From Prosthecobacter sp. (lineage in GTDB: Bacteria > Verrucomicrobiota > Verrucomicrobiia > Verrucomicrobiales > Verrucomicrobiaceae), in the NCBI GenBank assembly GCA_019186985.1, contig JABARQ010000011.1:62001-126000 (forward strand): a stretch of DNA of 64,000 nt. Direction: 5' to 3'. The notes beneath the pieces are model-generated. The model did not search any database and was not told the DNA's origin. It saw only the letters and a list, made by a program, of their open reading frames with translations. The position numbers and the translations under genes were made by a program. Positions 1-8,824 of this stretch are shown here, piece after piece. Positions within the stretch are counted from its first letter, which is position 1. Each line of letters begins with the position of its first letter.

Positions 1-731
1 AGGTCGGCCTGCTGTCCGGTGACCGCCCCAAGGTCGGTTGACCATCCTTTTCGATAGGCGATGAGCTGGTCACGGTACCAGGCCAGGCCTGCCTCGCGCG
101 GCAGCTCCCTGTCCCATCGTGTGGGCATGATGCCTCCCGCCGGACCGCCATTGCCCTCGCCCTGCATCCAGTAGAGCGCCTCGATGCGGAATACCTCTCC
201 GGCGGCCCCTGCCTGCTGAACCGCCCGTCGTGCGTCATCCAGGCTGGTCCGGTAGTGGCCGCCGCCGTGCCTTCTTGAAACCGGGGTGCGTTCATCCGTG
301 GAAAGGTCAGCGCTGGAGAGCTCCTGAATCTGCCTGCCGCCCTGGCCCGCGCAGGCCACGAGGAAGCGCTGGGATGCGTCAGCAGCCGGAGTTCGGCTGA
401 AGTTCATCCTGGCTGCCCTCCAGTGATCCGCCATGCCATTGGCCGCCGTCTCGCCAAGACCGCCGTTCACCTGGGCGTGAAGCGGCACCCTTCGAAAGGA
501 TTCATCGGCGCGTTTCTCAGGTGATGCCGGATGATCCTGGGGCAGCCAGGTTCGGACACCGCGCCGAAACATGAGATTGCCCCAGCCTGTGTCTGTGGGC
601 GTCACCAAAGGCAGGGACTCGGAGCCATCACACAAAGACTGCCCCATCATCCAGATGCCGGAGACGGTGGAAGCCGGCTCTGAGGCGAGGAGCGGGATGG
701 CAATGATGAGGGCCCAGATGCGGCGGTTCAT
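1..731 (-). CDS. Sialate O-acetylesterase-like SGNH hydrolase, partial (C-terminus off left edge)
   Basis: The reverse strand reads open from an ATG at 731 to the window edge, about 243 residues. The product starts MNRRIWALIIAIPLL, a signal peptide, so it should be exported. Residues near 30 read WMMGQSLCDG, which fits the GQS nucleophile block of SGNH esterases. Further blocks NGGLGET and YWMQGEGN match the Gly and Gln-Gly-Glu blocks of sialate O-acetylesterase-type carbohydrate esterases. The catalytic Asp/His block would lie beyond the edge. It lies 59 bases downstream of the carboxypeptidase-esterase gene on the same strand and could share its transcript. It probably removes acyl groups from a polysaccharide; the substrate is not evident. 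Confidence 0.75.
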   Translation of the reverse strand, partial: MNRRIWALIIAIPLLASEPASTVSGIWMMGQSLCDGSESLPLVTPTDTGWGNLMFRRGVRTWLPQDHPASPEKRADESFRRVPLHAQVNGGLGETAANGMADHWRAARMNFSRTPAADASQRFLVACAGQGGRQIQELSSADLSTDERTPVSRRHGGGHYRTSLDDARRAVQQAGAAGEVFRIEALYWMQGEGNGGPAGGIMPTRWDRELPREAGLAWYRDQLIAYRKGWSTDLGAVTGQQAD

Positions 732-790
732 GTCAGGAGTTGGTCGGGAATGCTGCGGTCTTTGAGGGTGCTTTGGCTCAGGGTGGGCGA

Positions 791-3232
791 TCACGGACCG
801 AAGCTCATGACTGCTTGGAAGAGCTGTTCCTGAAGGGTCGTTGCCGGCCGGCCGTCGTGGGGGTGCCGCACCTCACACTTCACGCCGAGGGGCCTCAGGG
901 TCTCCTGGAGCATCAGGCCGAGCAGGGCGCTGTGCGTAGGATCCGGCTGAGGCTCGCCCTTCACCGGCGGCCTGTCCTCCTTGGTGGTGAGAATGAAGGC
1001 GGGAGGATCGTCGGCGCTGGCATGGGAGATGGGGGACCACTCGCGCAGGTCGGCGAGGTGGCGGTCACGGCTGGCAAGGAAGGGGGCGAAGGCCTCCCTG
1101 CGTGTCCGGCCTGCATAACCAAAGGCATGTCCGCCGTATTCGCTGTTCGGGATCCATTCGACGAGCTGTCGTGGATCCAGCGAAGGCTGGGGCGCCTTGG
1201 TGACGGTGTGGCGGACGCGGGTGGACTCACGGGCCACCGGATCCCCCGACTTCGGGTCGGCCATGTCATCGTGCATGGCCAGCCAGAGACTGGAGCAGCC
1301 GCCGGCGCTGACGCCACAGGCGGCGATGCGTGTCTTGTCGAGGTTCCATTCGACGGCCCTGGAGCGCAGGAACTGCAAAGCGCGGGCGGCATCCTGCAGA
1401 GGCCATTGCAGGGGTGGTGAGACGCCGGCGGCATTAGCATCGGCCAGGAAGCGGTAGTTGATGGAGGCCACGGAGACGCCCGCATCGAGAAATGCGCGCA
1501 CGTCCAGATGCTGGTGGATGTCGGTCTTGTCCTGCGCTCCCCAGCCGCCGCCGTGTATGTAGAACACAACGGGCGCGGGCTTGTCCGGGTCTGCCAGCCA
1601 CACGTCAAGCGTCTGGCGGAAGTGCGATCCATAGGGCACGTCCACATGAGTGGCGGGCGTGGCGTCGGCCCTGTCGCTGGCGCTGGCCTTGCGCACCTCC
1701 GCCGGGGGCATCCAGCCGTTCCGGCGCTGTTCGCCGGGCTCGTAGGCGCAGGTGATGAAGTACAATCCTTCAGGCTCAAGCTTTGAAGGCGGCACGTTCA
1801 CCTGAAGCTGGGTGAACCCGTCGGCGAACCAACTTTGATAACCATCTGCTCCGTCCTGCCGCAGCGGGGCGCCGTTGAGGCGCACGTCCAGCTTTGCCGG
1901 AGCCCGGTAGGGAAGCCGCATCCGGAAGCCGATGCCATGCGTGATCCTGGCATCCGTCGTCGGGGCAAGAAGCTGTTCATCGGTCTGGTCCATGGCGACC
2001 TTGATCTCGGGGCCGGCCTTGATGAAGGACTGGACGGCCCCGGGGAACCTCCTCCCGGCCACCGCCTTTTTCGCCGCTGCCGTGGCCGCCACGACGAAGC
2101 TCTCACGTCCGGCCGTCTGGGGGTAGAGGAAGCCGAGGGCGAAGTCAGCCTGCTGGTTCCAGAGTTCGACACGACTGGCGCGCCGCTCCCTGGCGTTGCG
2201 CCCGCAGGCCGTGACGAAATGACCGACGAAGTGACGCATGCGGTTCACGGGATAGCCAACTGTGCATTCATCCTGCCAGACGCCGTTGCCGATCTTCATC
2301 AGGCCCTTCATGCGTGCCACCAGGCTCTGCTCCCAGGCCACCTCCTGGGTGATGATCATGCTGTGAAACCTGGCGTAACCATAATGGGCGGAATAGAACA
2401 GCGGCATGCCATGCCAGAGCTTCCGGCCCAGCGGGGCCAGCTCCGGCCCCCAGAAGGTGCGCTGCGCGTCCGCCTCGAACCGGTCTGATGGAAATCCCGC
2501 CTCCCTGCCCGCGTCGATCATGGCCTCGGTCACACGCCAGTCCCAGGGCCGCAGGGCGTAGTTCGAATAAGCGCCGCCTGTCACCTCCGTCATGATCTGG
2601 CCCTGGTACATGCGGCGCGAGCCGAGCTGGTCCGGCGCATACTCCTGCAGGCCGGTGCCATGCAGGTCCACATGCACCTCCGGCTGGTGTTCATCGATCA
2701 CGGACAGCACGGCGGCCAGCTCCGGCGCCTCCTCGGGCTTGGTCAGCCTGAGCGTCTTCACATCCCACAGCTTGCCGATGCGGGCGGAGCCTGTGTAGGG
2801 GTCGACGCCGTGTTCGTTGCGGAAGCGGTCGGTGTAGAACATGGCGAGCGGATTCACGCAGGGCATGATGAGCAGGATCTGCCTGCGCCGGGTTTCGACC
2901 GCCAGTGGGTCATCGCCCAGGCACCATTCTGCAAAGGCCATGGCGCCGGAGGTTCCTGTGCGTTCAGGACCGCTGTGAAGGGTCGTCACCAGGCAGACCT
3001 GCTTGTCATCACTGCTCACGGATGCGTCGGTGATCTTCAGCAGGTAGACAGGCATGTTCCGGCCGCTCATGCCGCGTGACTCCAGCGTCACCAGCCCGGG
3101 ATGGGCCTTGCGCCAGTGAACCAGGGTTCCCGAATACTCCTCCCAGGTCAGACGGTGCAAAGGAGGATGCATTTCCTGGGCGGCTGCCATAAGCGGGGCC
3201 AGGATGAGGAGGCAGGCGAAGATCCGGTTCAT
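791..3232 (-). CDS. Exported M14-type metallocarboxypeptidase fused to an alpha/beta-hydrolase esterase
   Basis: About 813 residues in two parts. After the signal peptide MNRIFACLLILAPLMAAAQ, residues about 25-330 form an M14 zinc carboxypeptidase-like domain with LHSGPERTG (zinc His and Glu), VDLHG (third zinc His) and a later TQEVAWE that may supply the catalytic Glu. Residues about 525-813 form an alpha/beta hydrolase with the oxyanion motif HGGGWG and nucleophile elbow GVSAGG. A beta-rich linker lies between them. The esterase half resembles the separate hydrolase at 26854 (both contain EWNLDK). The start is placed at 3232 because the signal peptide begins there; an ATG at 3244 is the alternative. 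M14 proteins cleave peptides or amino-acid amides and the second half suggests ester hydrolysis, so an ester- and amide-linked substrate is possible (inference). Confidence 0.8.
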   Translation of the reverse strand: MNRIFACLLILAPLMAAAQEMHPPLHRLTWEEYSGTLVHWRKAHPGLVTLESRGMSGRNMPVYLLKITDASVSSDDKQVCLVTTLHSGPERTGTSGAMAFAEWCLGDDPLAVETRRRQILLIMPCVNPLAMFYTDRFRNEHGVDPYTGSARIGKLWDVKTLRLTKPEEAPELAAVLSVIDEHQPEVHVDLHGTGLQEYAPDQLGSRRMYQGQIMTEVTGGAYSNYALRPWDWRVTEAMIDAGREAGFPSDRFEADAQRTFWGPELAPLGRKLWHGMPLFYSAHYGYARFHSMIITQEVAWEQSLVARMKGLMKIGNGVWQDECTVGYPVNRMRHFVGHFVTACGRNARERRASRVELWNQQADFALGFLYPQTAGRESFVVAATAAAKKAVAGRRFPGAVQSFIKAGPEIKVAMDQTDEQLLAPTTDARITHGIGFRMRLPYRAPAKLDVRLNGAPLRQDGADGYQSWFADGFTQLQVNVPPSKLEPEGLYFITCAYEPGEQRRNGWMPPAEVRKASASDRADATPATHVDVPYGSHFRQTLDVWLADPDKPAPVVFYIHGGGWGAQDKTDIHQHLDVRAFLDAGVSVASINYRFLADANAAGVSPPLQWPLQDAARALQFLRSRAVEWNLDKTRIAACGVSAGGCSSLWLAMHDDMADPKSGDPVARESTRVRHTVTKAPQPSLDPRQLVEWIPNSEYGGHAFGYAGRTRREAFAPFLASRDRHLADLREWSPISHASADDPPAFILTTKEDRPPVKGEPQPDPTHSALLGLMLQETLRPLGVKCEVRHPHDGRPATTLQEQLFQAVMSFGP

Positions 3233-3313
3233 GCAGGAAGGCATGTCCCAGTCAACGCCGGCATCCCTGGTGATGATGCTGGTTTAACAAAAAGACCAGA
3301 ATCGAGCGCCGCC

Positions 3314-3826
3314 TCAAAGTCCGGGCGGATGCCTGGCCACATAGCCCTTGATGGGCCTGGAGCGTGTGGACCACTTCGGTCCTTCGTTTTCACCGTTGTA
3401 GCCGGTGTCGAGGCGCAGTCCGGCCACGACGATGAAGGCGTGGCCGCTTTTTGCATAAACAGTGATGTACCTGCCGGCTCCACGGCTTCCATAGCTGCGC
3501 AGGCCGCCGGAGGTGGCGGGCGACTTGATGAGCCCGGCGCCGTGCAGGGCGTAGGAGACCGTTCCCGAGCAGTCGTAGCCGCTGTCATGAAAGCTGCGGT
3601 GTCCGCCGCCATATTTGTAGGGCTTGCCAGCGATTCGGTTGCCGGCGCTGATGACCTCCATGACCTGCCTGGGAAGGCCCGCCGGAGGAACCGCCCTGCC
3701 ATTGACGATGACCGCCGTCCTGCCGCGATGATACTCGTATTCCCAGCGCCCCGGCGAGGAGCAGGAGGCGAGCAGAACAAGAAAAAGCGGGGTCAGCAGG
3801 CCGGACAGTCTGCGGGGGGAGGGCAT
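3314..3826 (-). CDS. NlpC/P60-like lipoprotein, putative peptidoglycan hydrolase
   Basis: About 170 residues. The N-terminus has a short signal peptide ending in the lipobox LLASC, predicting an outer- or inner-membrane lipoprotein. The C-terminal domain carries YDCSGTVSYAL, the catalytic Cys block of NlpC/P60 cysteine peptidases, and SGHAFIVV, which fits the catalytic His strand. Family members cut peptide cross-links in murein. The start at 3826 is preferred because it opens the signal peptide; the frame stays open to 4039, but that extension overlaps purT and lacks protein character. It is divergent from purT, with about 97 bases between the starts. Confidence 0.8.
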   Translation of the reverse strand: MPSPRRLSGLLTPLFLVLLASCSSPGRWEYEYHRGRTAVIVNGRAVPPAGLPRQVMEVISAGNRIAGKPYKYGGGHRSFHDSGYDCSGTVSYALHGAGLIKSPATSGGLRSYGSRGAGRYITVYAKSGHAFIVVAGLRLDTGYNGENEGPKWSTRSRPIKGYVARHPPGL

Positions 3827-3923
3827 GACGGATGCTATGCGGATGACCGGACCGGGTTCAAGGGCGGTTTTGACCCGTTGAAGCGGCGTTGACGCGTCCC
3901 CTCCGCACGCTAGATGCATGGGC

Positions 3924-5105
3924 ATGTCCCTCATCGGCACCCCGCTTTCCTCCTCCGCCACCAAAGTCATGCTGCTCGGCTCCGGCGAGCTTGGGAAGGA
4001 GGTGGTGATCGAACTCCAGCGCCTCGGCTGCGAGGTCATCGCCGTGGACCGTTACGCGAACGCGCCCGCCATGCAGGTGGCGCACCGCAGCCATGTCATC
4101 ACCATGCTCGACGGCGACGCGCTGCGCCGCATCATCGAGGCGGAGAAGCCGAACTACATTGTGCCTGAGATCGAGGCGATCGCGACCGACACCCTGATCG
4201 AGCTGGAGCAGGAAGGCTACACCGTGGTGCCGACGGCGCGGGCCGCCAAGCTGACCATGAACCGCGAAGGCATCCGTCGTCTGGCGGCCGAGGAGCTGGG
4301 GCTGAAGACCTCGCCCTACGTCTTTGCCAGCACCGAGGAGGAGTTTCGGGCGGCCGTCGCCAAAATTGGCATGCCCTGCGTCGTGAAGCCGATCATGTCC
4401 TCCAGCGGCAAGGGGCAGAGCGTGGTGAAGACGGAGGCCGACATCGCGTATTCCTGGCAGTACGCCCAGGAGGGGGGACGTGCGGGCAAGGGCAAGGTGA
4501 TCGTCGAGGGGTTCGTCGAGTTTGATTATGAGATCACCATGCTGACGGTCCGGCACATTGGCGGCACCAGCTTCTGCGCGCCGGTCGGCCACACCCAGAT
4601 CAAGGGCGACTACCGTGAGTCCTGGCAGCCGCATCCGATGTCGCACAAGGCCTTGGAAGCCGCGCAGCACATGGCGGGTGCGATCACCGAGGCGCTGGGC
4701 GGGCGCGGCCTGTTTGGCGTGGAGTTATTCATCAAGGGCGACGACGTGATCTTCAGCGAGGTGTCGCCACGTCCGCATGACACGGGCCTGGTCACCCTGA
4801 TCTCGCAGGACCTCAGCGAATTCGCCCTGCATGTGCGCGCCATTCTCGGCCTGCCGATTCCGAACATCCACCAGCACGGTCCGAGCGCGAGCTGCGCGGT
4901 GCTGGTCGAGGGTGAGTCCAGCAGCGTTCAGTTTGGCTCGCTGGACCAGGTGCTTGCCGAGCCGGACACGCAGGTGCGCCTCTTCGGCAAGCCGACGGTC
5001 AGCGGCCAGCGGCGCATGGCGGTGACGCTGGCGCGGGCGGAAAACATCAACACGGCGCGTGCCAGGGCCCATCGTGCGGCCCAGGCGATGGAGATCAGGC
5101 TGTGA
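3924..5105 (+). CDS. purT: Formate-dependent phosphoribosylglycinamide formyltransferase
   Basis: This protein of about 393 residues catalyses the ATP- and formate-dependent formylation of GAR in purine synthesis. It matches E. coli PurT along its length: [13 protein letters not shown] at the N-terminus, [30 protein letters not shown], the ATP-grasp stretch [12 protein letters not shown], and [10 protein letters not shown] near the metal site. The start at 3924 aligns with the E. coli N-terminus; an ATG at 3918 would add two residues. The gene stands alone and ends 9 bases from the convergent isomerase gene. It is a cytoplasmic housekeeping enzyme. Confidence 0.97.
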   Translation: MSLIGTPLSSSATKVMLLGSGELGKEVVIELQRLGCEVIAVDRYANAPAMQVAHRSHVITMLDGDALRRIIEAEKPNYIVPEIEAIATDTLIELEQEGYTVVPTARAAKLTMNREGIRRLAAEELGLKTSPYVFASTEEEFRAAVAKIGMPCVVKPIMSSSGKGQSVVKTEADIAYSWQYAQEGGRAGKGKVIVEGFVEFDYEITMLTVRHIGGTSFCAPVGHTQIKGDYRESWQPHPMSHKALEAAQHMAGAITEALGGRGLFGVELFIKGDDVIFSEVSPRPHDTGLVTLISQDLSEFALHVRAILGLPIPNIHQHGPSASCAVLVEGESSSVQFGSLDQVLAEPDTQVRLFGKPTVSGQRRMAVTLARAENINTARARAHRAAQAMEIRL

Positions 5106-5114
5106 CGTGGTCGG

Positions 5115-5996
5115 TCAGGCCGCGGAAGCACGGGCCTTGGTGACCATTTCCATGAACAGCTTCTTCTGTTCGGCCAGGGCCGCCACACGGTCACCCGGCT
5201 TCGTTCGGGCCTCCAGCAGCACCCATCCGGCATAATCCGCCTCGACCAGAAGGCGCGCGAGTTCAGGATAGGGATACTTGCCCTCGTTCACCTCGCGGAT
5301 GTGTGTGGTGGCTCCGAGATAAGGCTGCACCCTGGCGAAGTTTCCGGCGATGCCCACGCCCTCAAGATCCTGGTCGTTGGAGTTCCAGCAGACACGGACG
5401 TTGTCCCGTGCCGCCACCTCCATGATGGTGCGGATGTGGCCGAGGTCGCAGACGCCTCCGTGAACCTCCAGACGGATCTCCTGGCCGAAGCCCAGGGCGT
5501 GGTCGCCGAGGGCCGCGAGGGATCTGCCGATCTGCTCCAGCGTCTTCTCGACCGGCACTTCCTTGGGCAGGTTGTTAGGCTTCACCTTGACGCCGCTGCC
5601 GCCGATGTCGTGGCTGAGCTTGATGTAGTCCCTGGCGAGATCGAGCTGCTTCTTCACCTCGGCGGCATCGGCGCTGTGAAACTCGCAGTTGGTGCCCATG
5701 CCCAGCACTTCGACCGGGGAGTCTTCAAAGCGTTTCCTCACCTCGGCGCGTCCGGCATCGGACAGTCCGGTCTCCACCTTGTGGGCGTGTTCGATGCGAA
5801 GCTCGACGCCGAGCACGTCGGCGGTTTCGCAGTTCTTGATGAGCGTCGGCAGGTCCCAGTCGGCTCCCCACATGTAGGTCACGAGGCCGTAATGGATGTT
5901 TTCCCCCTTGTAGCTGAGCTTGGCCTCCTGGGCGATGAGCGGGGCGGTGAAGGCGGAACCCAGGGCGGTGGCGAGGAAGTGGCGGCGGTTGGACAT
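5115..5996 (-). CDS. Exported sugar phosphate isomerase/epimerase-like TIM-barrel protein
   Basis: About 293 residues. The N-terminus MSNRRHFLATALGSAFTAPLIAQ is a Tat-like signal (RRHFL), so the protein is probably exported folded. The rest is an AP-endonuclease-2 type TIM barrel (xylose isomerase-like) with metal-ligand candidates in LRIEHAH, EVHGG, and the C-terminal LLEARTKPGD. Family members isomerise or epimerise sugars, but the precise substrate cannot be read. The gene lies 64 bases downstream of the sialate O-acetylesterase gene on the same strand and probably forms a two-gene unit for glycan use. Confidence 0.8.
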   Translation of the reverse strand: MSNRRHFLATALGSAFTAPLIAQEAKLSYKGENIHYGLVTYMWGADWDLPTLIKNCETADVLGVELRIEHAHKVETGLSDAGRAEVRKRFEDSPVEVLGMGTNCEFHSADAAEVKKQLDLARDYIKLSHDIGGSGVKVKPNNLPKEVPVEKTLEQIGRSLAALGDHALGFGQEIRLEVHGGVCDLGHIRTIMEVAARDNVRVCWNSNDQDLEGVGIAGNFARVQPYLGATTHIREVNEGKYPYPELARLLVEADYAGWVLLEARTKPGDRVAALAEQKKLFMEMVTKARASAA

Positions 5997-6060
5997 GGCG
6001 GGAGAGAACGCAGGGAACCCCAGGTTCCATGCAGGAAGAAAACCAGGGGCTGGCCCCGGT

Positions 6061-7686
6061 TCAGCGCGCCTGCGCCTTCTGAACCTCCTGGAAGGGGGAG
6101 ACCACGCCGAGGGTGCTTGGGATGAACTCGTCCGTGCGGAAGCAGGTTGCCGGCAGGCCTTCGGCGTTGATCAGGTTGGCGCCTTCCGGCCAGGCGGCCC
6201 AGGCATAGCGGACGCCGACGGGATTCGGGACGGCGCTGCTGGAAACGACGACCTCGGAGCCTTCGATCTTCGCCTCCGCCCAGGTCCACTTCTGATCCTG
6301 GCCGGCGATCTGGAAATGCTTCAGATCGCCGCCGTCGCGGGTCTTCAGGCCGCCGCCGACATGATCGAACTGGACGCGAACCCGGGCGCCTTCAACGACG
6401 GCGTTCTTGAACATGGGCCCGCTGAACACGGTGTTGGTTCGGCCGTAGTCGTGGGCGAGGGCCCAGAGGGCCAGGCGGCGGCCGACCTCCTGCTTGTTCT
6501 TCGGATGGATGTCCCTCTCCTCGCCGATGTCGTTGGTGACGACGAGCCCGCAGCGTGGCAGGGTGATGGCGGTCAGGTACTGCGCCTCCTGAAGCTCTGC
6601 CCAGGTGTCTGGCAGGCCGGGCTCCTTCGCCACAGGCTGTCCGTTTCCAAAGCCGGCGAGCTGGACGATGTAGAAGCTGAACTCCGAGTTCCAGCGCGTG
6701 CGCCAGTCGTTGATCATGTTGGGCAGCAGCTCCTGGTACTGGAAGGCGCGCTTTTGGTTCGACTCGCCCTGATACCAGACGGCGCCCTGGATGGAATAGG
6801 GGATCAGCGGTGCGACCATGGCGTTGAACAGCACGGCGGGGTGATGCGGGGTCTTGCTGGGATCATCCGGCGGGCGCGGTGCGGGCGGCGGCTTCACCTG
6901 CTTGTCAGCGGGAAGGGTGGCGTTGTCCTTCCGGATCTTCTGGACCTGGGCCTGCCATTCGGCCTTGGCGACCTCATGCCTGGCGTTCTCGGCCGTGGCA
7001 TCCCAGCTCTGACGGATGCCGTCCCAGTCGCTCAGCATCTGGGCGGCGCAGGGGCGTTCCTCCAGGGATTCGCGGCTGGTCCAGGCCTCGACCCGGGTTC
7101 CGCCCCAGGAGGTGTTGATGAGGCCGACAGGCACCTTCAGCACCTGGTGCAGATGCCTGCCGAAGAAGTAGCCCACGGCGGAAAACTGGCCGACATTGCC
7201 GGGATTTGCCTCCTTCCAGGAGCCCTTGACATCATCGGCAGGGGACATCGCCGTGGCGCGTTCGACGTTGAACATGCGGATCTGGGGAAAGTTCGCCGCC
7301 TCGATCTCCTGCTGAGGGTTGGCCGCCTGGCTGACCGTCCACTGCATGTTCGACTGGCCGGAGCAGATCCACACCTCGCCGACAAGCAGGTTCTTCAGGG
7401 TGAGGCTGTTTTTGCCGCTCACCTTCATCTCCTGGGGGCTGGCATTGGCGGGAAGCGGATCCAGGATCACCCGCCATCTGCCGTCCAGGTCCGCACGGGC
7501 CGCGCGGGTCTGACCGGCAAACTGGACGCTGACATCCTCGTCCGGCGCCGCCCAGCCCCAGATGGGCAGGGGCTTGCCCTGCTGGAAGACGAGCCCGTCG
7601 CTGAACAGGGCTGGCAGCCTGACGTCCGCGCGGGCGGACGCGATGAACAGGATGATGGTTAGGCCAAGGAGGAGACGGGCATTCAT
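6061..7686 (-). CDS. Sialate O-acetylesterase family protein
   Basis: About 541 residues with signal peptide MNARLLLGLTIILFIASARA. The classic family blocks are all present: EVWICSGQSNMQW with the nucleophile Ser, VGLINTSWGGTRVEAW, AVWYQGESN, and DIGEERDIHPKNK carrying the Asp/His pair. An N-terminal beta domain (SDGLVFQQGKPLPIWGWA) and a C-terminal beta domain flank the catalytic part, as in bacterial members encoded in polysaccharide-use loci. It likely deacetylates sialic acid or acetylated polysaccharide outside the cytoplasm. The start at 7686 opens the signal peptide; the open frame extends to 7746 without added protein character. Confidence 0.92.
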   Translation of the reverse strand: MNARLLLGLTIILFIASARADVRLPALFSDGLVFQQGKPLPIWGWAAPDEDVSVQFAGQTRAARADLDGRWRVILDPLPANASPQEMKVSGKNSLTLKNLLVGEVWICSGQSNMQWTVSQAANPQQEIEAANFPQIRMFNVERATAMSPADDVKGSWKEANPGNVGQFSAVGYFFGRHLHQVLKVPVGLINTSWGGTRVEAWTSRESLEERPCAAQMLSDWDGIRQSWDATAENARHEVAKAEWQAQVQKIRKDNATLPADKQVKPPPAPRPPDDPSKTPHHPAVLFNAMVAPLIPYSIQGAVWYQGESNQKRAFQYQELLPNMINDWRTRWNSEFSFYIVQLAGFGNGQPVAKEPGLPDTWAELQEAQYLTAITLPRCGLVVTNDIGEERDIHPKNKQEVGRRLALWALAHDYGRTNTVFSGPMFKNAVVEGARVRVQFDHVGGGLKTRDGGDLKHFQIAGQDQKWTWAEAKIEGSEVVVSSSAVPNPVGVRYAWAAWPEGANLINAEGLPATCFRTDEFIPSTLGVVSPFQEVQKAQAR

Positions 7687-7879
7687 GTCACGGCGGGTTG
7701 AACAAGAAGTGATACAAGCTTTTCCGGCGATGCGCTCAAGCCGCATTCGTCACCCCGGAGCATTTTGCCCGCTGTTCTGATTCGCATTCGTGACAATGCC
7801 GGGGGCGGGGCGGGTGAGGTTTCCTTGCCGACTTCCCGCAGGAGAGCCGCCGATCGGCGCGTATCCAGCTTTTCCGCTC
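7687..7879. other. Divergent intergenic region with a spaced direct repeat
   Basis: This 193-base gap separates the divergent esterase and amidohydrolase genes and must hold both promoters. A nine-base direct repeat, cgcattcgt, occurs at 7742-7750 and 7783-7791, 41 bases apart, close to four helical turns, so a looping repressor site is conceivable. No confident sigma-70 hexamer pair was found. Nothing else stands out. Confidence 0.3.
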
Positions 7880-8806
7880 ATGAACCGCCGCCGCTTTCTC
7901 CAGGCCTCCGCCTCCCTGATTCCCGTCACATTTTCCGCCCAGGCCGCCCCGGCGGCGACGAGGGTCATCGACACGCACACGCATTTTTATGATCCCACAC
8001 GGCCGGAAGGCGTGCCCTGGCCGGGCAAGGGGACGAAGCTTTACCGGAAGGTCATGCCCGCCGACTGGCGAGCGCTGGCCGAACCGCATGGAGTGCGGGA
8101 GACGGTCATCGTCGAGGCCAGCCAGTGGGTCGAGGACAACCAGTGGATCCTTGACCTGGCGGCGCGGGAAAAATGCATCGTCGGCTTTGTCGGCAACCTG
8201 GACCCGACCTCCCCGGACTTTGCCAGGAACGTGAAGCGGTTCGCCGCTAATCCCGTGTTCCGAGGGGTGCGCTGGCGTGCCGACCTGGTTCGCATTGATG
8301 CCCACAAGGAGGCGGCGGTGGCGGGTGCCAGGGTGCTGGCTGAGCAGGGGCTTGAGCTTGACCTGAACGGTGGTCCGGAACTGCTGCCTCATGCCTCGAA
8401 GCTTGCGCAGGACGTGCCGGACCTGCGCATTGTCATCAATCACCTGGGCGGCAGCGGCGATCCTCAGGCACTGCGCCCCGGCTGGCGCGAAGGCGTCACG
8501 GAAATTGCACGCAGGAAGAATGTCTGGATGAAGGTTTCCGCGCTGGTTGAGCAGGTGAAGTGCGAGGAGGGCAAGGCACCCCGGGATGTGGGCTACTACC
8601 TGCCCATTCTGGATCATCTCTGGGAAAGCTTCGGCCCCGACCGCCTCATCTATGGCAGCAACTGGCCGGTCAGCGACCGCGGCGCGTCTTATGATGTCGT
8701 CTTCAACCTGGTGCGCGACTACTTCAACGGAAAGGGGGGCGACGCCTCCGAAAAGTACTTCTGGAAGAACTCCCGCGACGCCTACCAATGGATTGAGCGG
8801 AAGTGA
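7880..8806 (+). CDS. Exported amidohydrolase-2 family protein (lactonase-like)
   Basis: About 308 residues. MNRRRFLQASASLIPVTFSAQA is a Tat-type signal with RRRFLQ. The mature part begins with VIDTHTHFYD, the metal-binding HxH of the amidohydrolase superfamily, and ends with LIYGSNWPVSD, typical of amidohydrolase-2 members such as L-fuconolactonase and 2-pyrone-4,6-dicarboxylate lactonase. IVINHLGG in the middle contributes another His. Hydrolysis of a sugar lactone is the likely role and fits the carbohydrate-active neighbours, but the substrate is inferred. The start at 7880 opens the Tat signal; the frame is open from 7790. Confidence 0.85.
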   Translation: MNRRRFLQASASLIPVTFSAQAAPAATRVIDTHTHFYDPTRPEGVPWPGKGTKLYRKVMPADWRALAEPHGVRETVIVEASQWVEDNQWILDLAAREKCIVGFVGNLDPTSPDFARNVKRFAANPVFRGVRWRADLVRIDAHKEAAVAGARVLAEQGLELDLNGGPELLPHASKLAQDVPDLRIVINHLGGSGDPQALRPGWREGVTEIARRKNVWMKVSALVEQVKCEEGKAPRDVGYYLPILDHLWESFGPDRLIYGSNWPVSDRGASYDVVFNLVRDYFNGKGGDASEKYFWKNSRDAYQWIERK

Positions 8807-8824
8807 GTCCGTCCGGCCTGGGTG

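Noticed and set aside
5920-7662. Plus-strand open frame of 580 codons opposite the sialate O-acetylesterase gene
   Set aside because: It is a shadow of a well-supported gene in high-GC DNA, has no recognisable domains and no start context.
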